Source: Rhodococcoides fascians A44A (GTDB taxonomy: Bacteria; Actinomycetota; Actinomycetes; Mycobacteriales; Mycobacteriaceae). From it: a DNA stretch of 64,000 bases. The first letter of the stretch is position 1; each line of letters begins with the position of its first letter. Position numbers and translations under genes: made by a program. Where the stretch lies: positions 1,641,502-1,705,501 of the forward strand of contig NZ_JMEX01000008.1 in assembly GCF_000760735.1 (NCBI RefSeq). Reading direction: 5' to 3'. This document shows, piece after piece, positions 44,181 through 53,092 of the stretch. A model generated the notes under the pieces. The model was not told the DNA's origin. It was given only the letters and a program-made list of their open reading frames with translations, and did not search any database.

Positions 44181-44306
44181 TCACGTACCGCGCGCGTCCA
44201 GATAGGTCAGCACTCCTAGTAGAACTATCAGAGCGACGAAAAGCACAACAGTGGGCATTGGTGGGTCGGGCCCGGGCAGTGGACCGCGGGGATTGTCGTT
44301 GTCCAT
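44181..44306 (-). CDS. 41-residue single-helix membrane protein
   Basis: A short gene starting ATG 44306 with AAAGGA six bases upstream and ending TGA at 44181. The N-terminal half is Asp/Pro/Gly-rich (MDNDNPRGPLPGPDPP), followed by one hydrophobic helix (TVVLFVALIVLLGVLTYL) and a short polar tail (DARGT). It follows the sugar dehydrogenase gene on the same strand by 88 bases. The family is not recognised; the ribosome site and helix make it credible. Confidence 0.6.
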   Translation of the reverse strand: MDNDNPRGPLPGPDPPMPTVVLFVALIVLLGVLTYLDARGT

Positions 44307-44393
44307 GTTGAGTCCTTTGTCGAAGTTTGCGGATCAAGGCACTTCTCGACACCCGGCCAGTCCGATGCTCACGCACCGGTGCGCACCTTCACA

Positions 44394-45485
44394 TCATTGG
44401 ATGCGCCACCGGAGCAACCTGTCGTCACCGATCTCGGGGTTACCGCGCCCGTCTGTGTTGTTGGTCAGTATCAACAGGGACCCGTCGGGGGCGACGGTGA
44501 CGTCTCTCAGGCGTCCGTATGTACCGACAAGTCGATCGACGGACAAGTCGGGGTCGTCGAGGTTGACTTCGGTCAGGCGCTCGCCTCTGAGACTCGCAAT
44601 GAACACGGTGGAACCATCGACAGCGATGCCACTCGGGCTGGCCTCACTCGTGGCCCACTGGTGGATCGGGTCGACAAAGCCGTCGGTATTCCCGATGCCT
44701 TCGATCAGTGGCCAGCCATAGTTGCTTCCGGGCTCGATGAGGTTCAGTTCGTCCCACGTGTTGGCACCGAACTCGCTCGAGTACATCGCGCCATCTGCGT
44801 CCCATGCAATGCCTTGGGGGTTGCGGTGACCATAGCTGTACACGAATGAGTCCGGGAACGGATTGTCCGGTGGCACAGCCCCTTCGGGGGTGATTCTCAG
44901 GATCTTGCCAGCGAGCGAGGAGAGGTCTTGGGCCCGGTCGCGTTGTCCGGCGTCCCCAGTTGTGGCGTACAACATGCCGTCCGGCCCGAAAGCCAACCGG
45001 CCACCGTCGTGATAGCTGGCCGCCGGGATGCCGTCGAGCACAGCGGTTCGTTCACCCAAGGTGAGAGAGCCTGGTGCGCCGAGGACGTCGAATCGATCGA
45101 TGCGATTTCCATCTGCGGCGGTCGAATAGGTGTAGAGGTCACCCTCGCGGACCGCGAGCCCCAGAAGCCCGGCTTCGCCCGCGGGGGCCACATCCACTGT
45201 CCCCACAGTGGTTCGGTTGCCGTCAGCGCCGAGTTCGATGATCTGTCCGGTGTCGCGTTCGCTGACCAGCATGCTGGTCTCGAAAATGGCAATCGCCCAT
45301 GGTGCATCCAAGCCATCGGTCACGACCGAGGCCCCACCGGAGCTCGACGACACGGGTACCTCGATCGACGCAGTGGACCTTGGAGGCACCGTCTCGCTGT
45401 CGATGGCCTGCGATGCGCACGACGACAGAGTGACGGCGATGACGGACGCCGCGGCGCAGAGGGCAACGGGATGCGTAGTTCTCAT
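44394..45485 (-). CDS. PQQ-dependent sugar dehydrogenase-like lipoprotein
   Basis: A 363-residue beta-propeller of the glucose/sorbosone dehydrogenase family: GLDAPWAIAIF, GEAGLLGLAV, HDGGRLAFGPDGMLYATTGD and YGHRNPQGIAWD are family landmarks. The N-terminus is a lipoprotein signal ending LSSC at about residues 20-23, so it acts on the outer face of the membrane. Soluble PQQ-glucose dehydrogenases share this fold, but actinobacterial members often lack proven PQQ binding. Confidence 0.88.
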   Translation of the reverse strand: MRTTHPVALCAAASVIAVTLSSCASQAIDSETVPPRSTASIEVPVSSSSGGASVVTDGLDAPWAIAIFETSMLVSERDTGQIIELGADGNRTTVGTVDVAPAGEAGLLGLAVREGDLYTYSTAADGNRIDRFDVLGAPGSLTLGERTAVLDGIPAASYHDGGRLAFGPDGMLYATTGDAGQRDRAQDLSSLAGKILRITPEGAVPPDNPFPDSFVYSYGHRNPQGIAWDADGAMYSSEFGANTWDELNLIEPGSNYGWPLIEGIGNTDGFVDPIHQWATSEASPSGIAVDGSTVFIASLRGERLTEVNLDDPDLSVDRLVGTYGRLRDVTVAPDGSLLILTNNTDGRGNPEIGDDRLLRWRIQ

Positions 45486-45920
45486 CGGGTGCCCGTTCCT
45501 GCACCGATCGAGAGCGTCCTGAATCTCGATTGCGCGGTGCCCAATGGTTCGCTGTCTGCAGCCAGAATGGAGTGTCCAGCTTTTCTTCTCATCGCGCTTG
45601 GGGCGGCTGCCCGACCTGATGCGCCGAACAATCTGTCGTGCGGCATTGTGTTGCTCCCGTTCGTGCTGAACCCGCTCGTAAGTGCGATGTCGGCGACCCA
45701 TGTGTCGATCTCGACAGGGCCTGGATCGACACTAGGTGACAATTGGGACGTATGGGACGCCCTCCTGATACACCCAACATCAGGGCACCCGTGCGGCCGT
45801 CTGGGAAGGAAGTGACTCGACTGCTCAGGGTTTTCGAACCGAAATCCGCGCGATGAACCTGAACGCAACGACCACCGTTCTGTCCTCTTCGCTGGGACGA
45901 TCGGAGCCCAGCAATCGAGG
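45486..45920. other. 435-base stretch without a recognised gene
   Basis: Separates the sugar dehydrogenase lipoprotein start from the end of the NAD(P)-binding protein gene. It contains the upstream region of the lipoprotein gene and a weak hairpin (GCTGGG at 45891, CCCAGC at 45907) that may end the AKR-SDR operon. No coding sequence is convincing. Confidence 0.4.
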
Positions 45921-46607
45921 TCAGCGGTACGCCGTCGGTGTGTCCCCGTCCGTGTCCGGCTGCGTTATCCCCAAATTCTCACCGATGTAGGAGTTGGGGT
46001 CAGCGACGATGTCCGCGATGAACTTTCCGAGGCTCGCGCGCGAGGTCTCGGTGCCTTTGTAGGTCTCGCCTTTCCGTGTGAGTTCAACATCTGTCACCGC
46101 CTCGTCCGTAAGCCAGACCGGCCGCAGGATGGTGTATTCCAGCGATGACTGCTCGACGATATCTGCGGACTGCCGGTTCCTGGGTCGGGTGGCCCCGGCG
46201 CGTTGGTAGTCCCAGGTGTTGAAGGGCTCCGGCAGCTCGTCGTAGATGCCTCCGGCATTGATTGTGACAATTCGGCGAACGCCGACCTCCTCCGCAGCGT
46301 CCACCACTGCGGCCGTGGTGATGTCCAGGTCTTCGCCTCCGAGGGCGACGATCACGATGTCCTGGTCCGTCAGCGCTGCACGGAGCGAGTCCCGGTCGTG
46401 TGCGTCACCTTCGACCAGCGTCATGGTCTCCGTCGCGACGCCGTCGAGTCGATGATGACGGCGCAGGAACAGCGTGAGGGCAACGTCTTCCTGCTGGGCC
46501 AGGCGAGAGATGATCTCTCGTGCAGAACGGCCGTTCGCTCCGATGATGACGACGTTCTTAATGGGTTCACTTCCTACGATTTTGCGGGTTCGGTGCGTGA
46601 TCGGCAC
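45921..46607 (-). CDS. NAD(P)H-binding protein (atypical SDR, NmrA-like)
   Basis: An atypical SDR with the cofactor motif VVIIGANGRSAREI, DQDIVIVALGGED and LEYTILRPVWLTD as in YwnB/NmrA-like NAD(P)H-binding proteins. The start is uncertain. GTG 46607 has no ribosome site, whereas AGGAAG lies about eight bases before an in-frame ATT at 46562, which would give the family-typical N-terminus KNVVIIGANG. It follows the SDR gene on the same strand. Confidence 0.82.
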   Translation of the reverse strand: MPITHRTRKIVGSEPIKNVVIIGANGRSAREIISRLAQQEDVALTLFLRRHHRLDGVATETMTLVEGDAHDRDSLRAALTDQDIVIVALGGEDLDITTAAVVDAAEEVGVRRIVTINAGGIYDELPEPFNTWDYQRAGATRPRNRQSADIVEQSSLEYTILRPVWLTDEAVTDVELTRKGETYKGTETSRASLGKFIADIVADPNSYIGENLGITQPDTDGDTPTAYR

Positions 46608-46656
46608 GCCACACCGCGAACCAGGTCACACTTGCGCCGTCCGGCGGATTCTGGTG

Positions 46657-47427
46657 CTAGCTGATGCCGATGGTCTGGCCACCGTCCACGACCAGGGAAT
46701 GGCCGATTGTGAAACCTCCGAGATCTGAGCACAACCACAGGACGGCTGAGGCGATCTCTTCGGGGGTACCCATGCGCCCGATCGGCTCTTGGGCGATGAC
46801 CCGCGCCCGCCCCTCCGGTGTGTCACCGGAGAACCGGCCCATCATCGGAGTCTCGATGATTCCGGGGCAGATCGCGTTGATCTGGATGTTCTGGGCGGCG
46901 TAGTCGAGGGCCGCCGACTTCGTCATACCGAGGATGCCGTGCTTCGCAGCTGCGTAGGCGGACTGGCCTTTGATGCCGATGACTCCGGCACCTGAGGAGA
47001 TGTTGACGATCGAGCCGCCGCGGCCTGTCATGGCGAGAATCTCGTGCTTCATGGAGACGAACACCCCACGCAGGTCGACCGCGATGAGACGGTCCCATTC
47101 CTCATCGCTGATCTCGGCGAGGGGTTTGGGTGGCTGCTCGATGCCGGCATTGTTCACCCCGATGTCGATTGGACCCAGAGCTTCGACAGCGGACTTCACC
47201 GCGTCCTCGACACTCTTGCTGTCGGTGACATCGCAGATGGCGATGTGCACGCGCCGGCCGTGCGCTTCGACGAGCTCAGCGGTCTCCTGTAGTGGCTTTT
47301 CTGTAGTGTCGCTGACGGCGACGTCGGCACCCGCGGCCGCAAAGGCTTCCGCTGTGGCTCGGCCGATGCCGCTGCCGGCCCCGGTGATGAAGACATTCTT
47401 GTTGGTGAAGTCGAAAGTTACTGGCAT
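46657..47427 (-). CDS. SDR family oxidoreductase
   Basis: A 256-residue classical SDR: TGAGSGIGRATAEAF, NNAGIEQPP, NISSGAG with catalytic Ser, and YAAAKHG with Tyr/Lys. ATG 47427 has AAAGG seven bases upstream. It is a close paralogue of the SDR at 25856-26623, most clearly across NAICPGIIETPMM and the C-terminal DGGQT. It sits between an aldo/keto reductase and an NAD(P)H-binding protein, all on the minus strand. Confidence 0.93.
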   Translation of the reverse strand: MPVTFDFTNKNVFITGAGSGIGRATAEAFAAAGADVAVSDTTEKPLQETAELVEAHGRRVHIAICDVTDSKSVEDAVKSAVEALGPIDIGVNNAGIEQPPKPLAEISDEEWDRLIAVDLRGVFVSMKHEILAMTGRGGSIVNISSGAGVIGIKGQSAYAAAKHGILGMTKSAALDYAAQNIQINAICPGIIETPMMGRFSGDTPEGRARVIAQEPIGRMGTPEEIASAVLWLCSDLGGFTIGHSLVVDGGQTIGIS

Positions 47428-47531
47428 GATCGACCTTTCGTGTTTCGGGGTAGACCGGCCGACCCGCTGCATTTCAGTGAGATGACCCCAGATTGCGGTG
47501 GCTGCTCGGCCTCGAGCTTTGCGCGGGGTGG

Positions 47532-48482
47532 TCAGGGCACGTTGTGGCCGGCAGCCTGAATCAGTCCGTACCACTCTCCGCGAGTCAGCGCGATGTTCGA
47601 CCCCGCCGCAGCGTCGGACACCCGTCGCGGCGTGGTCGTTCCAAGGACGACCTGGATCCCGGCGGGATGTCGGGTGATCCAGGCGGTCGCGATCGCAATC
47701 GGGGTGACACCGTACTTCTCAGCGAGCCGGTCGAGTTCGGCGTTCAACTCGAGGTAGTCCTCGGAGCCGAAGAACACGCCATCTTGAAAGCCCTTTTGAA
47801 AGGGTGACCACGCCTGAAGGGTGATCTTCTTGATCCTGCAGTAGTCGACGATACCGCCGCCGTCGCGGGTCACAGAGTCCGGTTGTCCGGCCATATTCGC
47901 AGACAGTCCCTGAGCAATGATGGTGGAGTGCGTCAAAGACAGCTGCACCTGGTTTGCGACGAGTGGCTGCGTGACCGCAGTCTCGAGCAGGTCGATTTGC
48001 CGTGGTGTGTGGTTGGAGACCCCGAACGCGCGAACCTTCCCGGTGGATTCCAGGTGATCGAACGCACGGGCAACCTCTTCTGGCTCAACCAGTGCGTCGG
48101 GACGGTGCAACAGCAACACGTCGAGGTAGTCGGTGCGCAATGCCTTCAGGGATTTCTCCGCCGAGGTCACGATGTGCTCGTAAGACTGGTCGTAACCCCA
48201 CGGGTCGGCGACGATGCTTGTCTTGGTTTGCACAGTGATCTGCTCCCGCTCCGACGGGCTCAGCTGTAAAGCCTCGGCGAACCGGCGCTCGCACAGGTGT
48301 GGACCACCGCCGGGGTGGTTGAACCCATAGAGGTCAGCGTGGTCGAAGAAGTCGATCCCTGCCTCGCGAGCTGTCCCGTACAGCTGCCGGATCTCCTGAT
48401 CGGTACTACCAGCAATCCGCATCATGCCAGCCACGATGTTGGACACCTGAATATCCGTCGATCCGAACCGGACGGTACGCAT
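47532..48482 (-). CDS. Aldo/keto reductase (YdhF-like)
   Basis: A 316-residue TIM-barrel oxidoreductase. Catalytic residues are visible: Asp and Tyr in FDHADLYG, Lys in QTKTSI and His in LLLHRPD. The phosphate-binding region near the C-terminus is VVLGTTTPRRV. It reduces aldehydes or ketones with NADPH. GGAGG lies a few bases before ATG 48482. It is the first gene of a three-gene redox operon. Confidence 0.92.
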   Translation of the reverse strand: MRTVRFGSTDIQVSNIVAGMMRIAGSTDQEIRQLYGTAREAGIDFFDHADLYGFNHPGGGPHLCERRFAEALQLSPSEREQITVQTKTSIVADPWGYDQSYEHIVTSAEKSLKALRTDYLDVLLLHRPDALVEPEEVARAFDHLESTGKVRAFGVSNHTPRQIDLLETAVTQPLVANQVQLSLTHSTIIAQGLSANMAGQPDSVTRDGGGIVDYCRIKKITLQAWSPFQKGFQDGVFFGSEDYLELNAELDRLAEKYGVTPIAIATAWITRHPAGIQVVLGTTTPRRVSDAAAGSNIALTRGEWYGLIQAAGHNVP

Positions 48483-48908
48483 AGATCCTCCGAAGGTCTC
48501 GTCAAGGGGTGATCCGTCGCATCGCCTCGTTTGGTGAGGCTCTGCGGACGGTTGAGCCTGCCGACTTGCCATTTCGTGTTCGCGAACGCGCCCGCGACGA
48601 CAAACCCGCTCGCTGATGCCGGCTTCGCTTTCCACCGTAGGACGATCGGCATGCTGGGTGGAATACCCTGACAGGGCACCCCGGCCACCGGCGGGTGTTC
48701 AGCTCCCGGCGAGGACCAGAAAATGTGGGGTCCCGTTTTGCTCGACCTCCCGCGACCTCACAGAGGAATCGTCGGATTCCGTCACAGGAGCCCGAGAACG
48801 AGTTGGGAAAGTGTGCCCCGACTCATGTGTCGCGGTTGGGCTGCCGCGACGGACGGGTCGACCTTCGGCAGGCGTGCTTGCTTTACTTCTGATTTGTGGC
48901 CACCGGCC
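48483..48908. other. 426-base stretch without a recognised gene
   Basis: Lies between the aldo/keto reductase start and the stop of the ROK regulator, both on the minus strand. It must contain the AKR promoter. GTTCGCGAAC near 48574 is a ten-base palindrome and could be an operator. The open frames present show no domain. Confidence 0.35.
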
Positions 48909-50102
48909 TCACGACAAGTATGGAACGACGGTTGGGTTGTCCAGCACGGTTCTGCGCGCGTGATGCCAGGCACCGATCAGTGGAGACTCCAGTCCGTATG
49001 TGGCCAAGGTGATTTGGGGGTTGAAGTGTGGCACCCTTTCGGATCGTGAGCGGATGAGGTCGTTGACGTACGGCTCCAGCCATGGGAGCAAGGCGGGGAG
49101 TACGCCGCCGAGTACTATGACGTCGACATCGGTGTAGTTGCTCATTGTTCCGACGGCAGATGCGAGCGCCTTGCCTCCACGGTCCAATGCCGCATGCGCA
49201 TCGGCATTGTCGGCTTTCAGTAGTTCGATCAGGTCGGTGACAGATCGCGAACTGTCGAGGCCTGCGTGTTCCAGAAGCGCGTTCAGGCTGAGATACAACC
49301 CGAGGCATCCTCTTGCCCCGCAACTGCACTGCGGGCCTGCCATATCGACGCCCACATGTCCGACGAGTCCTGCTAGTCCATGCGACCCACCGAAAATGTC
49401 GCCTTCGATGACCAAGGCACCGCCTACGCCCTCGCGCTGTGCGCTGACGTACGCCATCGCATGAGGCCGCGCATCACTCTGGCTCGCGGTGTATTCGGCC
49501 AGTGCGCTCAGCCGCCCCTCGTTGATGACTTCGACGGTCCGAGGTTGCGCAAGCGCCTTTTCGAGAGGTGATCGAATGTCGAGTGCGCGTAGGCCCAATG
49601 GAAGGGCGGCCACGATGTTCGAGTCGTGTGCAACGATCGCCGGCAGAACAGCAACGGGGTTCGCGATCCACGCGTTGGTGGCATGGTTCGCACGTTCGAT
49701 CGCGGAATCGAACATGTCCGCAAGCGCGGTAACGAAACCAGTTGCATCGCCTGGCTCGATGGTATGGGCTCTGCGTCCGGACCACAGAACTTGACCCGCC
49801 ATGTCGCGGACCTCGCCGGACACTGATTCGGGAAAGAGCTGCACTGCAACCGTGCGCACACGATCCGGTGCGAGCGTCAACAGCCTTCGCGGTCGCCCTC
49901 GTCGTCCTTGGACGTTGCCGGACTCGACCAGCAATCCCCGCGCAATCAAGTCCTCCACCATGGTGGTTACAGTCCCGCTGACCAAGCCGGTCCGCTCACG
50001 CAATTCCATACGCGCACACGGTGCGTTCTCGGCGGCGGCGGCCATCACCAGAGACATGTTGTGTCGGCCGACATCGGAGGAGAGAGCGGGAGAGCCTGTC
50101 AT
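48909..50102 (-). CDS. ROK family transcriptional regulator
   Basis: A 397-residue NagC/XylR-type repressor: N-terminal winged helix (MELRERTGLVSGTVTTMVEDLIARGLL) fused to a ROK sugar-kinase-like domain (AYVSAQREGVGGALVIEG). The ROK zinc-site cluster is present (HVGVDMAGPQCSCGARGCLG). Such proteins sense sugars or their phosphates. It is divergent from the alcohol dehydrogenase and MHS transporter genes, which it probably represses. ATG 50102 has no strong ribosome site. Confidence 0.9.
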   Translation of the reverse strand: MTGSPALSSDVGRHNMSLVMAAAAENAPCARMELRERTGLVSGTVTTMVEDLIARGLLVESGNVQGRRGRPRRLLTLAPDRVRTVAVQLFPESVSGEVRDMAGQVLWSGRRAHTIEPGDATGFVTALADMFDSAIERANHATNAWIANPVAVLPAIVAHDSNIVAALPLGLRALDIRSPLEKALAQPRTVEVINEGRLSALAEYTASQSDARPHAMAYVSAQREGVGGALVIEGDIFGGSHGLAGLVGHVGVDMAGPQCSCGARGCLGLYLSLNALLEHAGLDSSRSVTDLIELLKADNADAHAALDRGGKALASAVGTMSNYTDVDVIVLGGVLPALLPWLEPYVNDLIRSRSERVPHFNPQITLATYGLESPLIGAWHHARRTVLDNPTVVPYLS

Positions 50103-50504
50103 GGACTCGTATTGTCCGCTACATCTGCCGGCGGACGAAACGAGGCCGACACGAATCCGAACGCCACAGTCTGTGGTGACCTGCCAGAGCGTGCCGGCGA
50201 TTCGTTCTCCAGTCGTTGGCTTCCATCTCGAACCGTCCCCGGATTCGCATACGACGAGAAATTGAATAACGGATATAGCCTGCGGCAAATCGACGTCGAT
50301 TCCCGCTCGAAGTTAGAGAATCTTTTAGTCAATCGTTGACTTATTCACCTGAACCGTCTTAGTGTCGTAGAGCACACTTTCGATATCGGAGCTACGGTTG
50401 CCGTCGACTCGACGCAGACCAGTAGGGATCGAAAGCATCTGCGCCGGAACGCAATCCGAGTCGCCGAATGCCTGTGCTGCCGAAACGACAGAAGGAAGAA
50501 AGCC
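50103..50504. promoter_or_regulatory. Divergent control region between ROK regulator and alcohol dehydrogenase
   Basis: 402 bases with no recognisable gene. An AT-rich part near 50320-50350 contains AGTCAA-TCG-TTGACT (50327-50341), a perfect inverted repeat that may be the ROK operator. Confidence 0.5.
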
Positions 50505-51599
50505 ATGAGAGGCGTCATTTTTACAGGCAACCGCAGGGTGGAAATTCGCGACTTTCCCGTTCCGGAGCCCGGACCGGGCGAAGTAGTCGTCGCCGTACGA
50601 GCGTCCGGAATGTGCGGAAGCGATCTTCACGTATACCGCGCCTCGCCAGACGGGGACGACACGGACGGACAAGCGATTGCGGGCCATGAGCCTGCCGGTG
50701 TCGTCCACAGTGTCGGGACCGGAGTAGAAGACCGGCTTGCTGCGCCGGGCGACCGCGTCATGGTGCACCACTACATCGGGTGCACGACGTGCGACAGCTG
50801 CAGATCCGGGTGGCCGCAGATGTGCACGCAAGCTCCGTTCAGGGCGTTCGGAACTCAGGAGCACGGTGGGCACGCTCCATACATCGTAGTTCCGGCAGCG
50901 ACCTTGGTGCCTCTCGACGACTCATTGAGCTTCGAGGCGGGGGCGGCCATCGGATGTGGCACCGGCACGGCATGGGGCGGCCTGGAGCGCCTCGGCGACG
51001 TTGGGGGATCGACCTTGGTGGTCTTCGGACAAGGTCCAGTGGGGTTGTCAGCGACGATGCTTGCGACAGCGAGGGGTGCTCGTGTCATCGCCGTCGACCC
51101 AGAACCGGCCCGCCGGGTTCATGCCGAGCGGTTCGGCGCCGTGGCCACCGTCGATCCGACAACGAGCAGTGCGTCGGACATGATTCGGAACTTGACCGAC
51201 GGTGCGGGAGCGCCGCTCGTACTGGAAACCTCCGGAAACTCCTCTGCAATCTCCGCTGGATTGAATTCTCTGCGTCCGTGGGGAAAGATTTGTCTGATCG
51301 GTTTGGGTGCGGGTGAGGCACGATTCCGGGTGACCGATTTCTATCGAACACAGGTTACAGTCATGACGTCGTGGACGATGTCCATCGTTCAACAGCGACA
51401 GTGCGCCGAATTCATTGCGCGCGAGAAAGTGCCGATTGACGAATTGTTCAGTCACCGCTGGCATCTGAGTGAGGCCGCCCAAGCCTACGAAGAATTCGAC
51501 AAGCAGAACGCCGGGAAGGGTGTGTTCGTGTTCGACCCGCTGGATTCAGATGTCGAACGAGTCGGTGCCGAATCCGCTATCCCGCAAGAGGGCCGATAA
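50505..51599 (+). CDS. Zinc-dependent alcohol dehydrogenase (medium-chain)
   Basis: A 364-residue medium-chain dehydrogenase, closest in style to sorbitol/threonine dehydrogenases: GMCGSDLHVYR (catalytic zinc), GHEPAGVV, structural-zinc Cys in GCTTCDSCRSGWPQMC, and the Rossmann motif FGQGPVGLSATML. AAGGAAG lies before ATG 50505. The stop overlaps the next ATG (TAATG). With a ROK regulator and an MHS transporter, oxidation of a polyol or hydroxy acid is likely. Confidence 0.92.
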   Translation: MRGVIFTGNRRVEIRDFPVPEPGPGEVVVAVRASGMCGSDLHVYRASPDGDDTDGQAIAGHEPAGVVHSVGTGVEDRLAAPGDRVMVHHYIGCTTCDSCRSGWPQMCTQAPFRAFGTQEHGGHAPYIVVPAATLVPLDDSLSFEAGAAIGCGTGTAWGGLERLGDVGGSTLVVFGQGPVGLSATMLATARGARVIAVDPEPARRVHAERFGAVATVDPTTSSASDMIRNLTDGAGAPLVLETSGNSSAISAGLNSLRPWGKICLIGLGAGEARFRVTDFYRTQVTVMTSWTMSIVQQRQCAEFIAREKVPIDELFSHRWHLSEAAQAYEEFDKQNAGKGVFVFDPLDSDVERVGAESAIPQEGR

Positions 51600-52942
51600 T
51601 GAACACAGTAAATCCACGTCGCCGCCTCATCGGAGGATGCATCGGCAATGTCTGCGAGGTCTTCGACTACTCGATCTATGCTCTTGCCGCACCGGCGCTC
51701 GCGCTGCACTTCTTCTCGCGGGAGAATCCTACCGCCGCCTTGCTCGGAACCTTTGCAATCTATGCATTGGCCTTCTTCGCGCGACCCGTCGGCGGCGTTT
51801 TGTTCGGCTTCATGGCGGACAGGGTCGGCCGCCTCAAAATATTGTCGTTGACGATTCTGCTGATGGGCGGAGGAACGGTCGTCACGGGGTTGCTTCCCAC
51901 GTACGAGACAATCGGCATCGCTGCGCCCGTGCTCCTCGTTCTGTGCAGGCTCCTGCAAGGACTTTCGATGGGAGGCGAATCGTCAGGCGGCTACAGTTTC
52001 ATCGTGGAATCCGCACCGGACGGCAAACGCGGACGTTGGATCGGTTTCGCCGTGTGCTTCATCTACGTCCCGACTTCGCTCGCCGCAGTGTTCGTCCTTG
52101 GCGTCCAAGCAGCCCTGGGCAGCGAGGCCTATTTGGATTGGGGCTGGAGAGTGCCGTTCATTTTCGGTGGGCTCATCGCAGTGGCAGGGTTCTGGATACG
52201 CCGAACGCTCGACGATCCGGAGGAATATACTGCCGCAGTTGCCAATCAAGGTGACGCGCGGAGCACGATCCGGGAGGTAGCTGCTTCGAGAAAGTCGATG
52301 CTGCGAGTGATACTTCTGCAAGTTCCACAGGCCGTAGGAGCCTATCTTCTGGTCGGGTACATGTTTACGTTCGTCGTGAAGACAGGCGGTCTCGGTGAAA
52401 AGCCGGCTTTGTTCTCCAATGCCGCGGCCATCCTGGTCTTGGCAGTAATCGCAGTGTTCTTCGGCTCGCTGGGTGACCGTATCGGTCGAAAGCCACTGCT
52501 CATCGGTGGCGCGTCGTGGTTGGCGGTGACCGCGTACCCGGCGTTCTCGCTCGCCGCGTCCGGAACGCTGTTGGGTGCACTCGTCGGACAGTGCCTTCTT
52601 GCGATCGGAGTCGCCATCTTCGCCGCCGGTTACTTTGTCACGGCCGTAGAACTATTCCCGACTGCAGTGCGCGGCACCGGTCATGGGTTCTCGTTCAACC
52701 TTTCCGCGGCCATTTTCGGAGGGACCACACCGCTCGTCGCCACCGCCCTCGTCGGCTCTTTCGACAGTCCAGTTGCCCCTGCGTTCTACGCGATGTTGTT
52801 GATTCTCACCCTCGGTGCAGCCGGCATAGCCATGACGCCGGAAACCAAGAACACCGACTTACGAACATCTGTGCAGTCGACTGGATTAACCGGGAGGATC
52901 TCTTCGTCCGATCGATCCACTGTGGACACAAACAGCAGTTAG
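51599..52942 (+). CDS. MFS transporter, MHS type
   Basis: A 447-residue twelve-helix symporter. MHS features: CEVFDYSIYALAAPAL at helix 1, GFMADRVGRLK in loop 2-3, and CRLLQGLSMGGESSGG. It starts within the alcohol dehydrogenase stop, so the two are translationally coupled and the transporter probably supplies that enzyme's substrate. It ends with a polar Ser/Thr-rich tail of about 35 residues. Confidence 0.9.
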   Translation: MNTVNPRRRLIGGCIGNVCEVFDYSIYALAAPALALHFFSRENPTAALLGTFAIYALAFFARPVGGVLFGFMADRVGRLKILSLTILLMGGGTVVTGLLPTYETIGIAAPVLLVLCRLLQGLSMGGESSGGYSFIVESAPDGKRGRWIGFAVCFIYVPTSLAAVFVLGVQAALGSEAYLDWGWRVPFIFGGLIAVAGFWIRRTLDDPEEYTAAVANQGDARSTIREVAASRKSMLRVILLQVPQAVGAYLLVGYMFTFVVKTGGLGEKPALFSNAAAILVLAVIAVFFGSLGDRIGRKPLLIGGASWLAVTAYPAFSLAASGTLLGALVGQCLLAIGVAIFAAGYFVTAVELFPTAVRGTGHGFSFNLSAAIFGGTTPLVATALVGSFDSPVAPAFYAMLLILTLGAAGIAMTPETKNTDLRTSVQSTGLTGRISSSDRSTVDTNSS

Positions 52943-53030
52943 ACGCAACGGCACCAGGCGCGCTTCGAGGTGTTCAACTAAAAACAGCGCCCCGCTGCTT
53001 AAGACGAACAGGGTGCATCTTTGCCTCGAT

Positions 53031-53072
53031 CCCGCCCTCGCCGGACGGCTCTTAGAGTCTGGTGAGGGCGGG
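53031..53072. terminator. Bidirectional terminator hairpin
   Basis: A 12-base stem (CCCGCCCTCGCC with its partner, one wobble) plus a GAC/GTC extension towards the loop. It lies between the convergent MHS transporter and cupin stop codons. There is no T-tract. Confidence 0.65.
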
Positions 53073-53092
53073 CTGATGAGTTGCAGGAACTC

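Noticed and set aside
45482-45868. 128-codon minus-strand open frame upstream of the sugar dehydrogenase
   Set aside because: No ribosome site, no hydrophobic or domain pattern, and the frame overlaps the lipoprotein start out of register.
48616-48963. 115-codon plus-strand open frame between the AKR and ROK genes
   Set aside because: It runs into the 3' end of the ROK gene in antisense and shows no protein family features.
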